Assembly (NCBI RefSeq): GCF_046630445.1
Contig: NC_092334.1
Span: 188,486,501-188,550,500 of the forward strand
Source of the DNA: Rutidosis leptorrhynchoides
Lineage: Eukaryota; Streptophyta; Magnoliopsida; Asterales; Asteraceae
Length of the DNA stretch: 64,000 bases
Direction of reading: 5' to 3'
The position numbers and the translations under genes are program-made. Every line of letters starts with the position of its first letter. The stretch's first letter is position 1. The notes below the pieces were generated by a model. It was not told the DNA's origin, made no database searches, and saw only the letters and a list, made by a program, of their open reading frames with translations. Below, in pieces: positions 23,247 through 35,561 of this stretch.

Positions 23247-26200
23247 ACCAGGAAATTGCTTTCACTTAATATAAGGGGTTTTGGGGTTGGGGTTGATAGT
23301 AAAATCGGTTGGTTCAAAAGTTTATGTCGTGTTGAAAAACCAAATATCGTGTTACTACAAGAAACAAAACTACACTCCGTTGATCTTAATTGGGTTCGTG
23401 GGGCTTGTGGCTTTAGTAATTGTAATTTCATTCAGAAGGCGATGGTTGGAAAATCGAGGGGTCAATTAGTCGTATGGGATGTAGATTACTTTGATGTTAC
23501 TGACTCTTTTGTTTCAGATTTCTGCATTGGGGTACGAGGAAAATGGAAGAACTCGGGAATGGAATCGAACATCATAAACGTGTATGGGCCCCACGATGAT
23601 AATAATAAGCAGAGGCTGTGGGATTTCCTTCTCAACTTAATTTTAAAAAAAAATGATCAACCATGGGTGGTATGTGGGGATTTCAATGAGGTGCGAAATG
23701 CTAGTGAAAGATTCAACTGTAACTACATCGATAGCAGGGCGAAGAAATTCAATGAGTTCATAGATATGTCCAAGTTGATTGATATTGCGATGGGTGGTAG
23801 GACCTTCACTAGAGTAAGTGATGATGGACTTAAGTTCAGTAAGTTGGATAGATTCCTTATTAATGATTCTTTTCACAATATGTGGTCGTGTGTGTCGGTG
23901 GTTGCGCTTGATCGTGGGAAATCGGATCACTGTCCTATTGTTTTAAAGGATGATGAGAGAAATTTTGGGCCGAAACCAATCAAAGTTTTTGATGAATGGT
24001 TAGATTTGGATAATGCGGAGAGTTGCATCAAGGAGGTGTGGTCTGATCCGGGAGGTGGTGGTGCTCGTTTGGACAGTCGGTTAAGGAATAAGTTAAAAAA
24101 GGTCAAATTTGCTTTAAAAGCGGCAAGCTCACAAAAGTTTGGTAACCTAGATGAGGAAATAGAGATGTTTAAATCATTGGCCAACGCTCTTGAACTTAGG
24201 ACTGAATTGGGACAAATAAGCGATATGGAAAGAGAATAATGGTTAAACACTAGAAAAGAATGGTTCCAAAGGGAGAAGGCTAAAACCAACATGTTGAAGC
24301 AAAAGGCACGGGTTCGGTGGATACTAGGAGGTGATGAGAACACTAAGTATTTTCATTCATTGATCAAAAGGGGTTACAACAAGTGCAACATTAGAGGTTT
24401 ATTGATTAATGGAGTGTGGAATGAAAATCCCATGGACATCAAAGAAGCGGCTTTCAACCATTTTAAGACTCTATTCGAAGAAAGATCTGGGCCTAGACCT
24501 AGTCTTGTTGACTTAGTTTATCCGTCCTTGTCATCCGAGGAGGCCATTCAGCTTGAATCACCTATAGGGGAAGCGGAAATTGTCGAAGCTATCAATGATT
24601 GTGGTAGTGGTAAAGCCCCGGGTTCGGACGGTTTTAACATGAGATTTTTTAAGAAATTTTGGGAAGTTATCAAGATCGATGTAATTGATGCGATTACTTG
24701 GTTCTGGGAGAATGGTGAATTCTCAAAGGGATGCAATGCCTCTTTTGTTACGCTAATCCCTAAAAAGTGTGATCCCATCACACTTGGGGACTACCACCTC
24801 ATAAGTCTAATTGGCAGTTTCTATAAAATTGTTGCAAAAATACTTTCGAATAGGCTCAAGAAGGTGATGCCTAGGCTTGTGGGTTCGGAGCAAAGTGCGT
24901 TTTTAAAGGAGAGATATATTCTTGATGGGGTTCTCGTGGCAAACGAATCCATTGATTTCTTTAAAGCAAATAAAAGGAAAGCCATTATTTTTAAGGTTGA
25001 TTTCAAAAAGCCTTTTGATAGTTTAAATTGGGATTTTCTCATGGAGGTTATGGTTAGTATGGGTTTCGGTGCCAAATGGTGTAAGTGGATTTTTGCATAC
25101 CTAAAATCGGCAAGCATCTCCATTCTCATCAATGGGTCGCCTACTAGGGAATTTCTTCTTGGTAGGGGTGTTCGGCAAGGAGATCCATTATCTCCTTTTC
25201 TCTTTATCTTAGCCGCGGAAGGTCTTAACATTCTCACCAAGGCCGCGGTTTCTCGTGGTCTTTTTAAAGGGGTTGAATTCGGGAGGGATAAGATTGTGAT
25301 TTCTCATTTGCAATATGCGGATGACACGGTATTTTTTGGAGAGTGGTCTAGTGTAAACGCCCGTAACTTAATAACTCTCTTGAAATGCTTTGAACTAGCT
25401 TCAGGGTTGAAAGTTAACTTCCATAAAAGTTGTCTATATGGTGTAGGTGCTAATTCGGAGGAAATTGTGAATTTAGCTAGTCGAATGGGATGTCGATCCT
25501 GGAAATTCCCGTTTATCTACTTAGGACTCCCCCATCGGTGCTAAAATGAAGAAATTAAGTGATTGGGATCCGGTAATCAACAAAGACAAGAAAAGGCTTT
25601 CGGAATGGAAAATGAGATCGATGTCATTTGGTGGATGATTAGTTCTTTTAAAGTAGGATCTTACTAGTCTCCCATTGTATTACTTTGCGCTCTTTCTGGC
25701 TCCACCTTGTGTGCTTAAACTTCTTGAGAGTGTGAGGCGTAATTTTTTTTGGGGTGGGGACTTTTCGGGACCTAAAATGTCATGGGTCAAATGGGACACT
25801 ACTTTCTTACCTTATGGGTGGGGGTTTAAACATCGGTTCGTTCAAAGGCAAAAATCTTGCGCTTTTGACCAAGTGGTGGTGGAGGTTCAAAACCGAAACC
25901 AATTGCTTATGGTCAAATATTATTCGTAGCATCTATGGAATTGACGGTGGCTTGCGGTCGGGAGATGGGCATGCTCATCTTTCGACCTCGGGAATTTGGA
26001 ACAATATTATTTTTGCAGGAAATCAAATCGAAGGCCTAAACATCCCGTTCAAGAATTCTTTCAAGAAAGCCATAGGTGACGGGAGCTCAACGGCTTTTTG
26101 GAATGAAGTCTGGTGCGGTTCGGATAGTTTTAAAAATATGTTTCCAAGGTTGTATAGGCTAGAACTAAACAAGGACGCGATGATTAGTGACCGGATCTTA

Positions 26201-26793
26201 GCCTCTTCGGATCATCAACAATAGCAGCGTGTTCAGTCTACTGTGGGGGGAATCTCGGTTAATGCAGCAACAGGAACAGCCTTTTAGCAATAGGTACAAT
26301 CGGCATCAACTGTAGCAGGGGCTGGTCCGCCTCTGGGTTTCGGTCAGTTGGGTCAGGAGGTACCTGATCGCGGCACGGATTCGAGTATAGATGTTACAAC
26401 AGCAGCCCGTTCAGCAGCAATGGATAATCAAGTAAGCAATGCAGAGATTTCGGGTTCGGGTTCTCTCGAGTTTAATTGGGAATGGTCACGCAACCGAACG
26501 GGGCGTACAGCGGGAGAGTTCGATGAATTATGCAAGTTGCTAAGGTCAGTATCCCTAGATTTTAATAGCCGAGAATCTTGGAAATGGACTTTAGCAAATA
26601 ATGGAACGTTTGAGGTAAGAAAATTATCATCTCTTATTGACAAAGAAGTACTCGATATTGGTGTTATGACTCCACATGAAACTTTGAGAAATAATCTTGT
26701 ACCAAAAAAGCTTGAAATTTTTGTGTGGAGAACTTTAAAAAAGAGAATCCCGGTTCGAATCGAACTTGACAAAAGAGGCATCGACCTTCATAG
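23247..26793 (+). pseudogene. LINE ORF2: endonuclease and reverse transcriptase (first part)
   Basis: ORF2 nicks target DNA and copies the LINE RNA. The AP-type endonuclease (23247-24000) keeps LNIRGFG, the catalytic Glu in LLQETKL, VVCGDFNEV, SKLDRFLIN and SDHCP. A TAA at 24237 interrupts the frame, which continues in phase. The RT (24600-25540) keeps TLIPKK, QSAF, FKVDF, GVRQGDPLSPFLF and the catalytic YADD at about 25315. Near 25530 an extra C in a CCCCC run shifts the frame at LGLP; the rest is read in other frames with further stops. A Gln/Ser-rich stretch at 26215-26460 precedes the conserved EWSRNRTGRT. The frame ends at 26793 where the solo LTR is inserted. Confidence 0.85.
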
Positions 26794-29700
26794 TGAAATG
26801 TCCCGTTCTTATTGATTAAAAACGTTCCATATTAATTGATTTCGTTGCGAGGTTTTGACCTCTATATGAGACGTTTTTCAAAGACTGCATTCATTTTTAA
26901 AACAAACCATAACCTTTATTTCATAAATAAAGGTTTAAAAAGCTTTACGTAGATTATCAAATAATGATAATCTAAAATATCCTGTTTACACACGACCATT
27001 ACATAATGGTTTACAATACAAATATGTTACATCGAAATCAGTTTCTTGAATGCAGTTTTTACACAATATCATACAAACATGGACTCCAAATCTTGTCCTT
27101 ATTTTAGTATGCAACAGCGGAAGCTCTTAATAATCACCTGAGAATAAACATGCTTAAAACGTCAACAAAAAATGTTGGTGAGTTATAGGTTTAACCTATA
27201 TATATCAAATCGTAACAATAGACCACAAGATTTCATATTTCAATACACATCCCATACATAGAGATAAAAATCATTCATATGGTGAACACCTGGTAACCGA
27301 CAATAACAAGATGCATATATAAGAATATCCCCATCATTCCGGGACACCCTTCGGATATGATATAAATTTCGAAGTACTAAAGCATCCGGTACTTTGGATG
27401 GGGTTTGTTAGGCCCAATAGATCTATCTTTAGGATTCGCGTCAATTAGGGTGTCTGTTCCCTAATTCTTAGATTACCAGACTTAATAAAAAGGGGCATAT
27501 TCGATTTCGATAATTCAACCATAGAATGTAGTTTCACGTACTTGTGTCTATTTTGTAAATCATTTATAAAACCTGCATGTATTCTCATCCCAAAAATATT
27601 AGATTTTAAAAGTGGGACTATAACTCACTTTCACAGATTTTTACTTCGTCGGGAAGTAAGACTTGGCCATTGGTTGATTCACGAACCTATAACAATATAT
27701 ACATATATATCAAAGTATGTTCAAAATATATTTACAACACTTTTAATATATTTTGATGTTTTAAGTTTATTAAGTCAGCTGTCCTCGTTAGTAACCTACA
27801 ACTAGTTGTCCACAGTTAGATGTACAGAAATAAATCGATAAATATTATCTTGAATCAATCCATGACCCAGTGTATACGTATCTCAGTATTGATCACAACT
27901 CAAACTATATATATTTTGGAATCAACCTCAACCCTGTATAGCTAACTCCAACATTCACATATAGAGTGTCTATGGTTGTTCGGAAATATATATAGATGTG
28001 TCGACATGATAGGTCGAAACATTGTATACGTGTCTATGGTATCTCAAGATTACATAATATACAATACAAGTTGATTAAGTTATGGTTGGAATAGATTTGT
28101 TACCAATTTTCACGTAGCTAAAATGAGAAAATTTATCCAATCTTGTTTTACCCATAACTTCTTCATTTTAAATCCGTTTTGAGTGAATAAAATTGCTATG
28201 GTTTCATATTGAACTCTATTTTATGAATCTAAATAGAAAAAGTATAGGTTTATAGTCGGAAAAATAAGTTACAAGTCGTTTTTGTAAAGGTAGTCATTTC
28301 AGTCGAAAGAACGACGTCTAGATGACCATTTTAGAAAACATACTTCCACTTTGAGTTTAACCATAATTTTTGGATATAGTTTCATGTTCATAATAAAAAT
28401 CATTTTCCCAGAATAACAACTTTTAAATCAAAGTTTATCATAGTTTTTAATTAACTAACCCAAAACAGCCCGCGGTGTTACTACGACGGCGTAAATCCGG
28501 TTTTACGATGTTTTTCGTGTTTCCAGGTTTTAAATCATTAAGTTAGCATATCATATAGATATAGAACATGTGTTTAGTTGATTTTAAAAGTCAAGTTAGA
28601 AGGATTAGTTTTTGTTTGCGAACAAGTTTAGAATTAACTAAACTATGTTCTAGTGATTACAAGTTTAAACCTTTGAATAAGATAGCTTTATATGTATGAA
28701 TCGAATGATGTTATGAACATCATTACTACCTTAAGTTCCTTGGATAAACCTACTGGAAAAGAGAAAAATGGATCTAGCTTCAACGGATCCTTGGATGGCT
28801 CGAAGTTCTTGAAGCAGAATCATGACACGAAAACAAGTTCAAGTAAGATCATCACTTGAAATAAGATTGTTATAGTTATAGAAATTGAACCAAAGTTTGA
28901 ATATGATTATTACCTTGTATTAGAATTATAACATACTGTAATAAAAAAAGATTTCTTGAGGTTGGATGATCACCTTACAAGATTGGAAGTGAGCTAGCAA
29001 ACTTGAAAGTATTCTTGATTTTATGTAACTAGAACTTGTAGAATATATGAAGAACACTTAGAACTTGAAGATAGAACTTGAGAGAGATCAATTAGATGAA
29101 GAAAATTGAAGAATGAAAGTGTTTGTAGGTGTTTTTGGTCATTGGTGTATGGATTAGATATAAAGGATATGTAATTTTGTTTTCATGTAAATAAGTCATG
29201 AATGATTACTCATATTTTTGTAATTTTATGAGATATTTCATGCTAGTTGCCAAATGATGGTTCCCACATGTGTTAGGTGACTCACATGGGCTGCTAAGAG
29301 CTGATCATTGGAGTGTATATACCAATAGTACATACATCTAAAAGCTGTGTATTGTACGAGTACGAATACGGGTGCATACGAGTAGAATTGTTGATGAAAC
29401 TGAACGAGGATGTAATTGTAAGCATTTTTGTTAAGTAGAAGTATTTTGATAAGTGTATTAAAGTCTTTCAAAAGTGTATAAATACATATTAAAACACTAC
29501 ATGTATATACATTTTAACTGAGTCGTTAAGTCATCGTTAGTCGTTACATGTAAGTGTTGTTTTGAAACCTTTAGGTTAACGATCTTGTTAAATGTTGTTA
29601 ACCCAATGTTTATAATATCAAATGAGATTTTAAATTATTATATTATCATGATATTATCATGTATGAATATCTCTTAATATGATATATATACATTAAATGT

Positions 29701-30047
29701 CTTTACAACGATAATCGTTACATATATGTCTCGTTTAAAAATCATTAAGTTAGTAGTCTTGTTTTTACATATGTAGTTCATTGTTAATATACTTAATGAT
29801 ATGTTTACTTATCATAGTATCATGTTAACTATATATATATATCCATATATATGTCATCATATAGTTTTTACAAGTTTTAACGTTCGTGAATCACCGGTCA
29901 ACTTGGGTGGTCAATTGTCTATATGAAACATATTTCAATTAATCAAGTCTTAACAAGTTTGATTGCTTAACATGTTGGAAACATTTAATAAAGTAAATAT
30001 CAATCTCAATTAATATATATAAACATGGAAAAGTTCGGGTCACTACA
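26794..30047 (-). mobile_element. Solo LTR of the Tekay-like family, minus strand
   Basis: On the minus strand it runs from TGTAGTGACCCGAAC to CGGGACATTTCA, the same ends as the LTRs at 30320 and 40171, and is alignable with them over its whole 3,254 bp. A perfect 5-bp TSD, CATAG, flanks it at 26789-26793 and 30048-30052, proof of integration as an LTR element followed by LTR-LTR recombination. The target was LINE ORF2, whose frame resumes right after. With the oppositely oriented 5' LTR at 30320 it makes a large inverted repeat. Confidence 0.9.
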
Positions 30048-30052
30048 CATAG

Positions 30053-30319
30053 TGTTCGTTGTCCCGTTTGTGATGACGGTCTTGAATCGGTGGAGCACGC
30101 GATATTTGAATGTAAACTTTCGTTGGATGTGTGGTCTCAGGATTTTAAATGGTGGAATTTGGGTAATAATTCTTCTCCTTGTCTTGCTGAAGCTCTTCAT
30201 GGGAAATCATCTCACCCTATGTCAACTATTGGTTCAAAAATTTGGCAAGCCGTGGAATGGGTAAGTGCATATTCGCTATGGAAGAATCGAAACTTGTTGG
30301 TGTTTCAAAACAAAAGATG
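30053..30319 (+). pseudogene. LINE ORF2 zf-RVT segment between the two insertions
   Basis: The frame reads CPVCDDGLESVEHAIFEC, a zinc-binding C..C..H..C pattern typical of the C-terminal zf-RVT domain of plant LINEs, then KIWQAVEWVSAYSLWKNRN and LLVFQNKRC. It joins the ORF2 portion ending at 26793 once the solo LTR and the second CATAG are removed. The last five bases, AGATG (30315-30319), are the left TSD of the next element. Confidence 0.8.
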
Positions 30320-33300
30320 TGTAGTGACCTGAACTTTTCCATGTTTATATATATTAAATGAAATTTATATTTACATGATTAAGTGTTTCCAACATGTTAA
30401 GCAATCAAACTTGTTAAGACTTGATTAATTGAAATAGGTTTTATATAGACAATTGACCACCCAAGTTGACCGGTGATTCACGAACGTTAAAACTTGTAAA
30501 AACTTTATGATATATATATATATAGTTAACTTGATATTATGATAAGTAAGTATCTCATTAGGTATATTAACAATGAGCTACATATTTAAAAACAAGACTA
30601 CTAACTTAAGGATTTCGAAACGAGACTTATATGTAACGATTATCGTTGTAACGACATTTAATGTATATATATCATATTAAGATATATTAATATATCATAA
30701 TATCATGATAATATAATAATTTAACATCTCATTAGATATAATAAACATTGGGTTAACAACATTTAACATGATTGTTAACTTAAAGGTTTCAAATCAACAT
30801 TTACATGTAACAACTAACGATGACTTAACGACTCAGTTAAAATGTATATACATGTAGTGTTTTAATATCTATTCATACACTTTTGAAAGACTTCAATACA
30901 CTTATCAAAGTACTTCTACTTAACAAAAATGCTTACGATTACATCCTCGTTCAGTTTCATCAACAATTCTACTCGTATGCACCCGTATTCGTACTTGTAC
31001 AATACACAGCTTTTAGATGTATGTACTATTGGTATATACACTCCAATGATCAGCTCTTAGCAGCTCATGTGAGTCACCTAACACATGTGGGAACCATCAT
31101 TTGGCAACTAGCATGAAATATCTCATAAAATTACAAAAATATTAGTAATCATTCATGACTTATTTACATGTAAACAAAATTACACATCCTTTATATCTAA
31201 TCCATATACCAACGACTAAAAACACCTACAAACACTTTCATTCTTCAATTTTCTTCATCTAATTGATCTCTCTCAAGTTCTATCTTCAAGTTCTAAGTGT
31301 TCTTCATAAATTCTATAAGTTCTAGTTTCATAAAATCAAGAATACTTCCAAGTTTGCTAGCTTACTTCCAATTTTGTAAAGTGATCATCGAACCTCAAGA
31401 AATCTTTCTTATTTACAGTAATATATCTTTCTAATACAAGGTAATACTCATATTCAAACTTTGATTCAATTTCTATAACTATAACAATATTATTTCGAGT
31501 GAAAATCTTACTTGAACTTGTTTTCGTGTCATGATTCTGCTTCAAGAACTTTCAATCCATCCAAGGATCCTTTGAAGCTAGATCTATTTTTCTCATTTCC
31601 AGTAGGTTTATCCACAAAACTTGAGGTAGTAATGATGTTCATAACATCATTCGATTCATATATATAAAACTACCTTATTCGAAGGTTTAAACTTGAAATC
31701 ACTAGAACATAGTTTAGTTAATTCTAAACTTGTTCGAAAACAAAAGTTAATCCTTCTAACTTGACTTTTAAAATCAACTAAACACATGTTCTATATCTAT
31801 ATGATATGCTAACTTAATGATTTAAAACCTGTAAACACAAAAAACACCGTAAAACTGGATATACGCCGTCGTAGTAACACTGCGGGCTGTTTTTGGTTAG
31901 TTAATTAAAAACTATGATAAACTTTGATTTAAAAGTTGTTCTTCTGGGAAAATGATTTTTTTTATGAACATGAAACTATATCCAAAAATCAGGGTAAACT
32001 CAAAGTGTAAGTATGTTTTCCAAAATGGTCATCTACACGTCGTTCTTTCGACTGAAATGACTACCATTACAAAAACAACTTGTAACCTGTATTTCTAACT
32101 ATAAACTTATACTTTTTCTGTATAGATTTATAAACTTAAGTTCAATATGAAACCATAGCAATTGGATTCACTCAAAACGGATTTAAAATGAAGAAGTTAT
32201 GGGTAAACAAGATTGGATATTTTTTTATTGTTGTAGCTACTGGAAATATTGGAACAATTCTATACAAATCATATCCTAGCTAACTCATATTGTATTATAC
32301 ATGTATTCTAATATATTATGTAATCTTGGGATACCATAGATACGTATGCAAATGTTTTGACATATCATATCGACCCATCTATATATATTATTTGGAACAA
32401 CCATAGACACTCTATATGCAGTAATGTTGGAGTTAGCTATACAGGGTTGAGGTTGATTCCAAAAATATATATACTTTGAGTTGTGATCTAGCCTGAGACG
32501 TGTATACACTGGGTCGTGGATTGATTCAAGATAATATATATCAATTTATTTCTGTACATCTAACTATGGACAACTAGTTGTAGGTTACTAACTAGGACAG
32601 CTGACTTAATAAACTTAAAACATCAAAATGTATTAAAAGTGTTGTAAATATATTTTGAACATAATTTAATATATATGTACATATTTGTTATAGGTTCCTG
32701 AATTGACCAGTGGCCAAGCCTTACTTCCCGACGAAGTAAAAATCTGTGAAAGTGAGTTATAGTCCCACTTTTAAAATCTAATATTTTGGGATGAGAATAC
32801 ATGCAATTTTATAAATATTTTACGAAATAGACATAAGTAAATGAAACTACTTTATATGGGTGAATGATCGAAGCCGAATATGCCCCTTTTTAGCTTGGTA
32901 GCCTAAGAATTTGGGAACAGACCCCCAAATTGACGCGAATCCTAAAGATAGATCTATCGGGCCCAACAAGCCCCATTCTGGAATTTGGAATGCTTTAGTA
33001 CTTCGATTTTATCATGTCCGATGGGTGTCCCGGAATGATGGGGATATTCTATATGCATCTTGTTAATGTCGATTACCAGGTGTTCACCGTATGAATGATT
33101 TTTATCTCTATGTATGGGATGTATTGAAATATGAAATCTTGTGGTCTATTATTATGATTTGATAATATATAGGTTAAACCTTTAACTCACCAACATTTTT
33201 GTTGACGTTTTAAGCATGTTTATTCTCAGGTGATTATTAAGAGCTTTCACCGTTTCATATTAAAATAAGGACAAGATTTGGAGTCCATGCTTGTATGATA

Positions 33301-33573
33301 TTATGTAAAAACTGTATTCAAGAAACTTATTTTTGATGTAATATATTCTTATTGTAAACCATTATGTAATGGTCGTGTGTAAACGGTATATTTTAGATTA
33401 TCATTATTTGATAATCTACGTAATGCTTTTTAAACCTTTATAGATAAAATAAAGGTTATGGTTGTTTTAAAAATGAATGCAGTCTTTGAAAAACGTCTCA
33501 TATAGAGGTCAAAACCTCGCAACGAAATCAATTAATATGGAACGTTTATAATCAATATGAACGGGACATTTCA
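30320..33573 (+). repeat. 5' LTR of the Tekay-like element
   Basis: Begins TGTAGTGACCTGAAC and ends GGGACATTTCA. A 77-codon open stretch at 30883-31116 also occurs, nearly identical, in the minus-strand solo LTR (29471-29238). It lies in LTR sequence and is not treated as a gene. Confidence 0.9.
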
Positions 33574-33575
33574 GT

Positions 33576-33587
33576 TGGTATCCGAGC
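33576..33587 (+). promoter_or_regulatory. Primer binding site (initiator tRNA-Met type)
   Basis: TGGTATCCGAGC lies two bases after the 5' LTR. It differs at one base from TGGTATCAGAGC, the site complementary to plant initiator tRNA-Met used by many chromoviruses. Confidence 0.75.
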
Positions 33588-33781
33588 GTTGGTCTTAGAG
33601 AACTAGAAATTTGCATTAGTGTGTCTTATCGAGTTTGTGAGGATACATTAGTGAGTCTGGACTTCGACCGTGTTTTCTTTAAAAACGATTGCTTAACACT
33701 TTTGTTGGAAACTATATATTATTAACATATAATTATTATGTGATATATTAACCTCTTAATATGTTTGATATTGTGTGATAG

Positions 33782-34402
33782 ATGTCTACCACTAGTACAA
33801 ATCCCATCGACTCACCTAATAATAATGAAGAGTCGAATATACTTTGGGAAGATTCACAAATTCTCGAAGAGGAACCGGAAGAGGAGGAACCGGAAGAGGA
33901 GGAACCGGAAGAAGAGGAACCGGAAGAGGAGGAACCGGAAGAAGAAGAAGTTCCGGAGGAAGAAATGTTGATACCTACAGTAAATCATTTAAATAAAAGA
34001 AAATCCTCAACCAACGGACTAAAGTTAAAAATGGTCAATGGTGTTTCCGCCGAGGAAGCAAATTATTGGGAAGATTACCAATTTTTCGATGAATCGGATC
34101 CCGATAAGGATTCCGATGATGTTATAGAAATCACCTCGACCCAATTTAATATAGCAAAAGAAAATAATAAGGGAAAAGGTATAAAAATAGAGAAACCTGA
34201 TTCCAACCCCGATGAACTTTATATGTATCGGCAACGTCCGTATTTCCTAAATTGTAACAATAACCCGGGAACCTCTAAACCACCAAGTTTTTCTAAACCA
34301 TTGTGGAAAACGACGTCTCGTATTAGAGGAGCACCATATATCCTTAGAAAATTAGGAAAACGAACCAAGTTCGAAGAAGAAGAAACCAGTGATTCAGATT
34401 AG
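33782..34402 (+). CDS. Acidic repeat protein, extra ORF of the LTR element
   Basis: An open frame of 206 codons sits in the leader between primer site and gag. Residues 27-60 are a Glu/Pro repeat (EEEPEEEEPEEEE) made from tandem copies of a 15-bp unit, GAGGAACCGGAAGAG and variants, at about 33866-33955. The rest is hydrophilic with acidic and basic patches; the C-terminus (KLGKRTKFEEEETSDSD) is charged again. I see no known domain, signal peptide or membrane segment. It is the only ORF of this element without an internal stop, which could be chance. It could be an accessory retroelement protein or a captured host piece; function unknown. Confidence 0.5.
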   Translation: MSTTSTNPIDSPNNNEESNILWEDSQILEEEPEEEEPEEEEPEEEEPEEEEPEEEEVPEEEMLIPTVNHLNKRKSSTNGLKLKMVNGVSAEEANYWEDYQFFDESDPDKDSDDVIEITSTQFNIAKENNKGKGIKIEKPDSNPDELYMYRQRPYFLNCNNNPGTSKPPSFSKPLWKTTSRIRGAPYILRKLGKRTKFEEEETSDSD

Positions 34403-34541
34403 AGGGTTGTAATAATGTTGTGTATTATATGTATTGTAGTGTGCTTGTACTTTTATGTTCTATATAAAAATTACTTGTATTGTTTGTTAATTATCTTTTA
34501 CGAATCTAATCTTTGTCTATTTTACAGTATAAAAACACAAA

Positions 34542-35252
34542 ATGGACGTTAAGGATAGACAACCAAAAATTTTAGAAGACCTACCAGGAGATATGATTGA
34601 TGAAATTTTGTCTAGAGTCGGGCAGAATTCATCAGCACAATTAGTTACGGCAAAATTAGTTTGTCAAACGTTTGAAAGACATTCCAGGCATGCCTTAGTA
34701 TATCAAAGGCTTTCCTTTGGAAGATGGGGTATATCACATTGGGGAAACTTTAAGTTACGCCAAGTTTTCTTTAAGGCATTTAGTGCGGGAAACCCAGATG
34801 CAATTTTACGCTACGGGTTACGAACCTATTTTGACTCAACATATCCCTACATAGGACTCCGTTCTTTAGAAAGAGATTCTAACATGCAACATAAATAAGC
34901 ATGTTATGCTTACGGGTTAATAATGTTCGATTCTCATCAAATAGAAAAAAAGAACATTGGGTTGAAACTTTTAAATAAAATATTTTCACAAGTGATGAAC
35001 TCAGTAGTTGGGGTAAGAAACAAGGTTTTTAGATTGCTACGAGGCTGTTGGGCATTACAAAACCCTCGTCCTTTTGATGACATAAAAACATGCTGCCTAG
35101 CCAATGGTCATAACGGTTACTTTCCACAAGATCAAGGATGGGAAGTCGTCTTAGTAAAACCAGAATGCATGACTTGTTTCTGGACTTATGAATTACGTGT
35201 CTTTATTTCTTTTGCTGAACAACTTGCGTATGAACTAGAATTGCCTTTATAG
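34542..35252 (+). pseudogene. F-box protein (At2g35280-like architecture) inside the LTR element
   Basis: A frame of 236 codons is broken by one TAA at 34896-34898 and continues in phase. Residues 10-50 fit an F-box: LEDLPGDMIDEILSRVGQN, then AKLVCQTF. This is followed by the features of the plant At2g35280-like group: FF..F..GNPDAILRYGL, a TPR-like (Sel1-like) block (ACYAYGLIMFD, then GLKLL), and a C-terminal Cys-containing segment, CMTCFWTYELRVF. F-box proteins of this kind recruit substrates to SCF ubiquitin ligases through SKP1. It lies in the same orientation as gag, 140 bp after the acidic ORF and 320 bp before gag. It has no introns. It may be a captured host cDNA or an accessory gene of the element family; the stop probably came from a CAA codon. 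Confidence 0.75.
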
Positions 35253-35561
35253 CTGCCGGGTAGCAAAGTTATTATGTACTATATTTCATCCTATATGTAC
35301 AATAGCGGTATTGTAAGTTTGTAATATTTTTTATAAAGTTTGAAAGCGAAATATTATTGTAATAAGTTTTTCATATAGAAACGTAGTAGTTGAGTTATAT
35401 AGTAGCTAGTAAGTATGAACTTAACGGGTAGGTACTACCTAAATATAAACTATAAAATGCTAATATGAAGAAAAAGCTTTTATAAATAAGTTCATATAAT
35501 ACTACGAGATACTATTGACTACTCTTAAATTCTATATGTAACTCAATTCTTTTGCCTATTT

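Noticed and set aside
29238-31116. Mirror-image 77-codon frames at 29471-29238 (minus) and 30883-31116 (plus)
   Set aside because: They are the same place in two LTR copies of one family. No domain, and the third LTR has mutations in the region; treated as LTR sequence.
33576-33587. tRNA gene
   Set aside because: The similarity to tRNA is the short primer binding site only; no cloverleaf is present.
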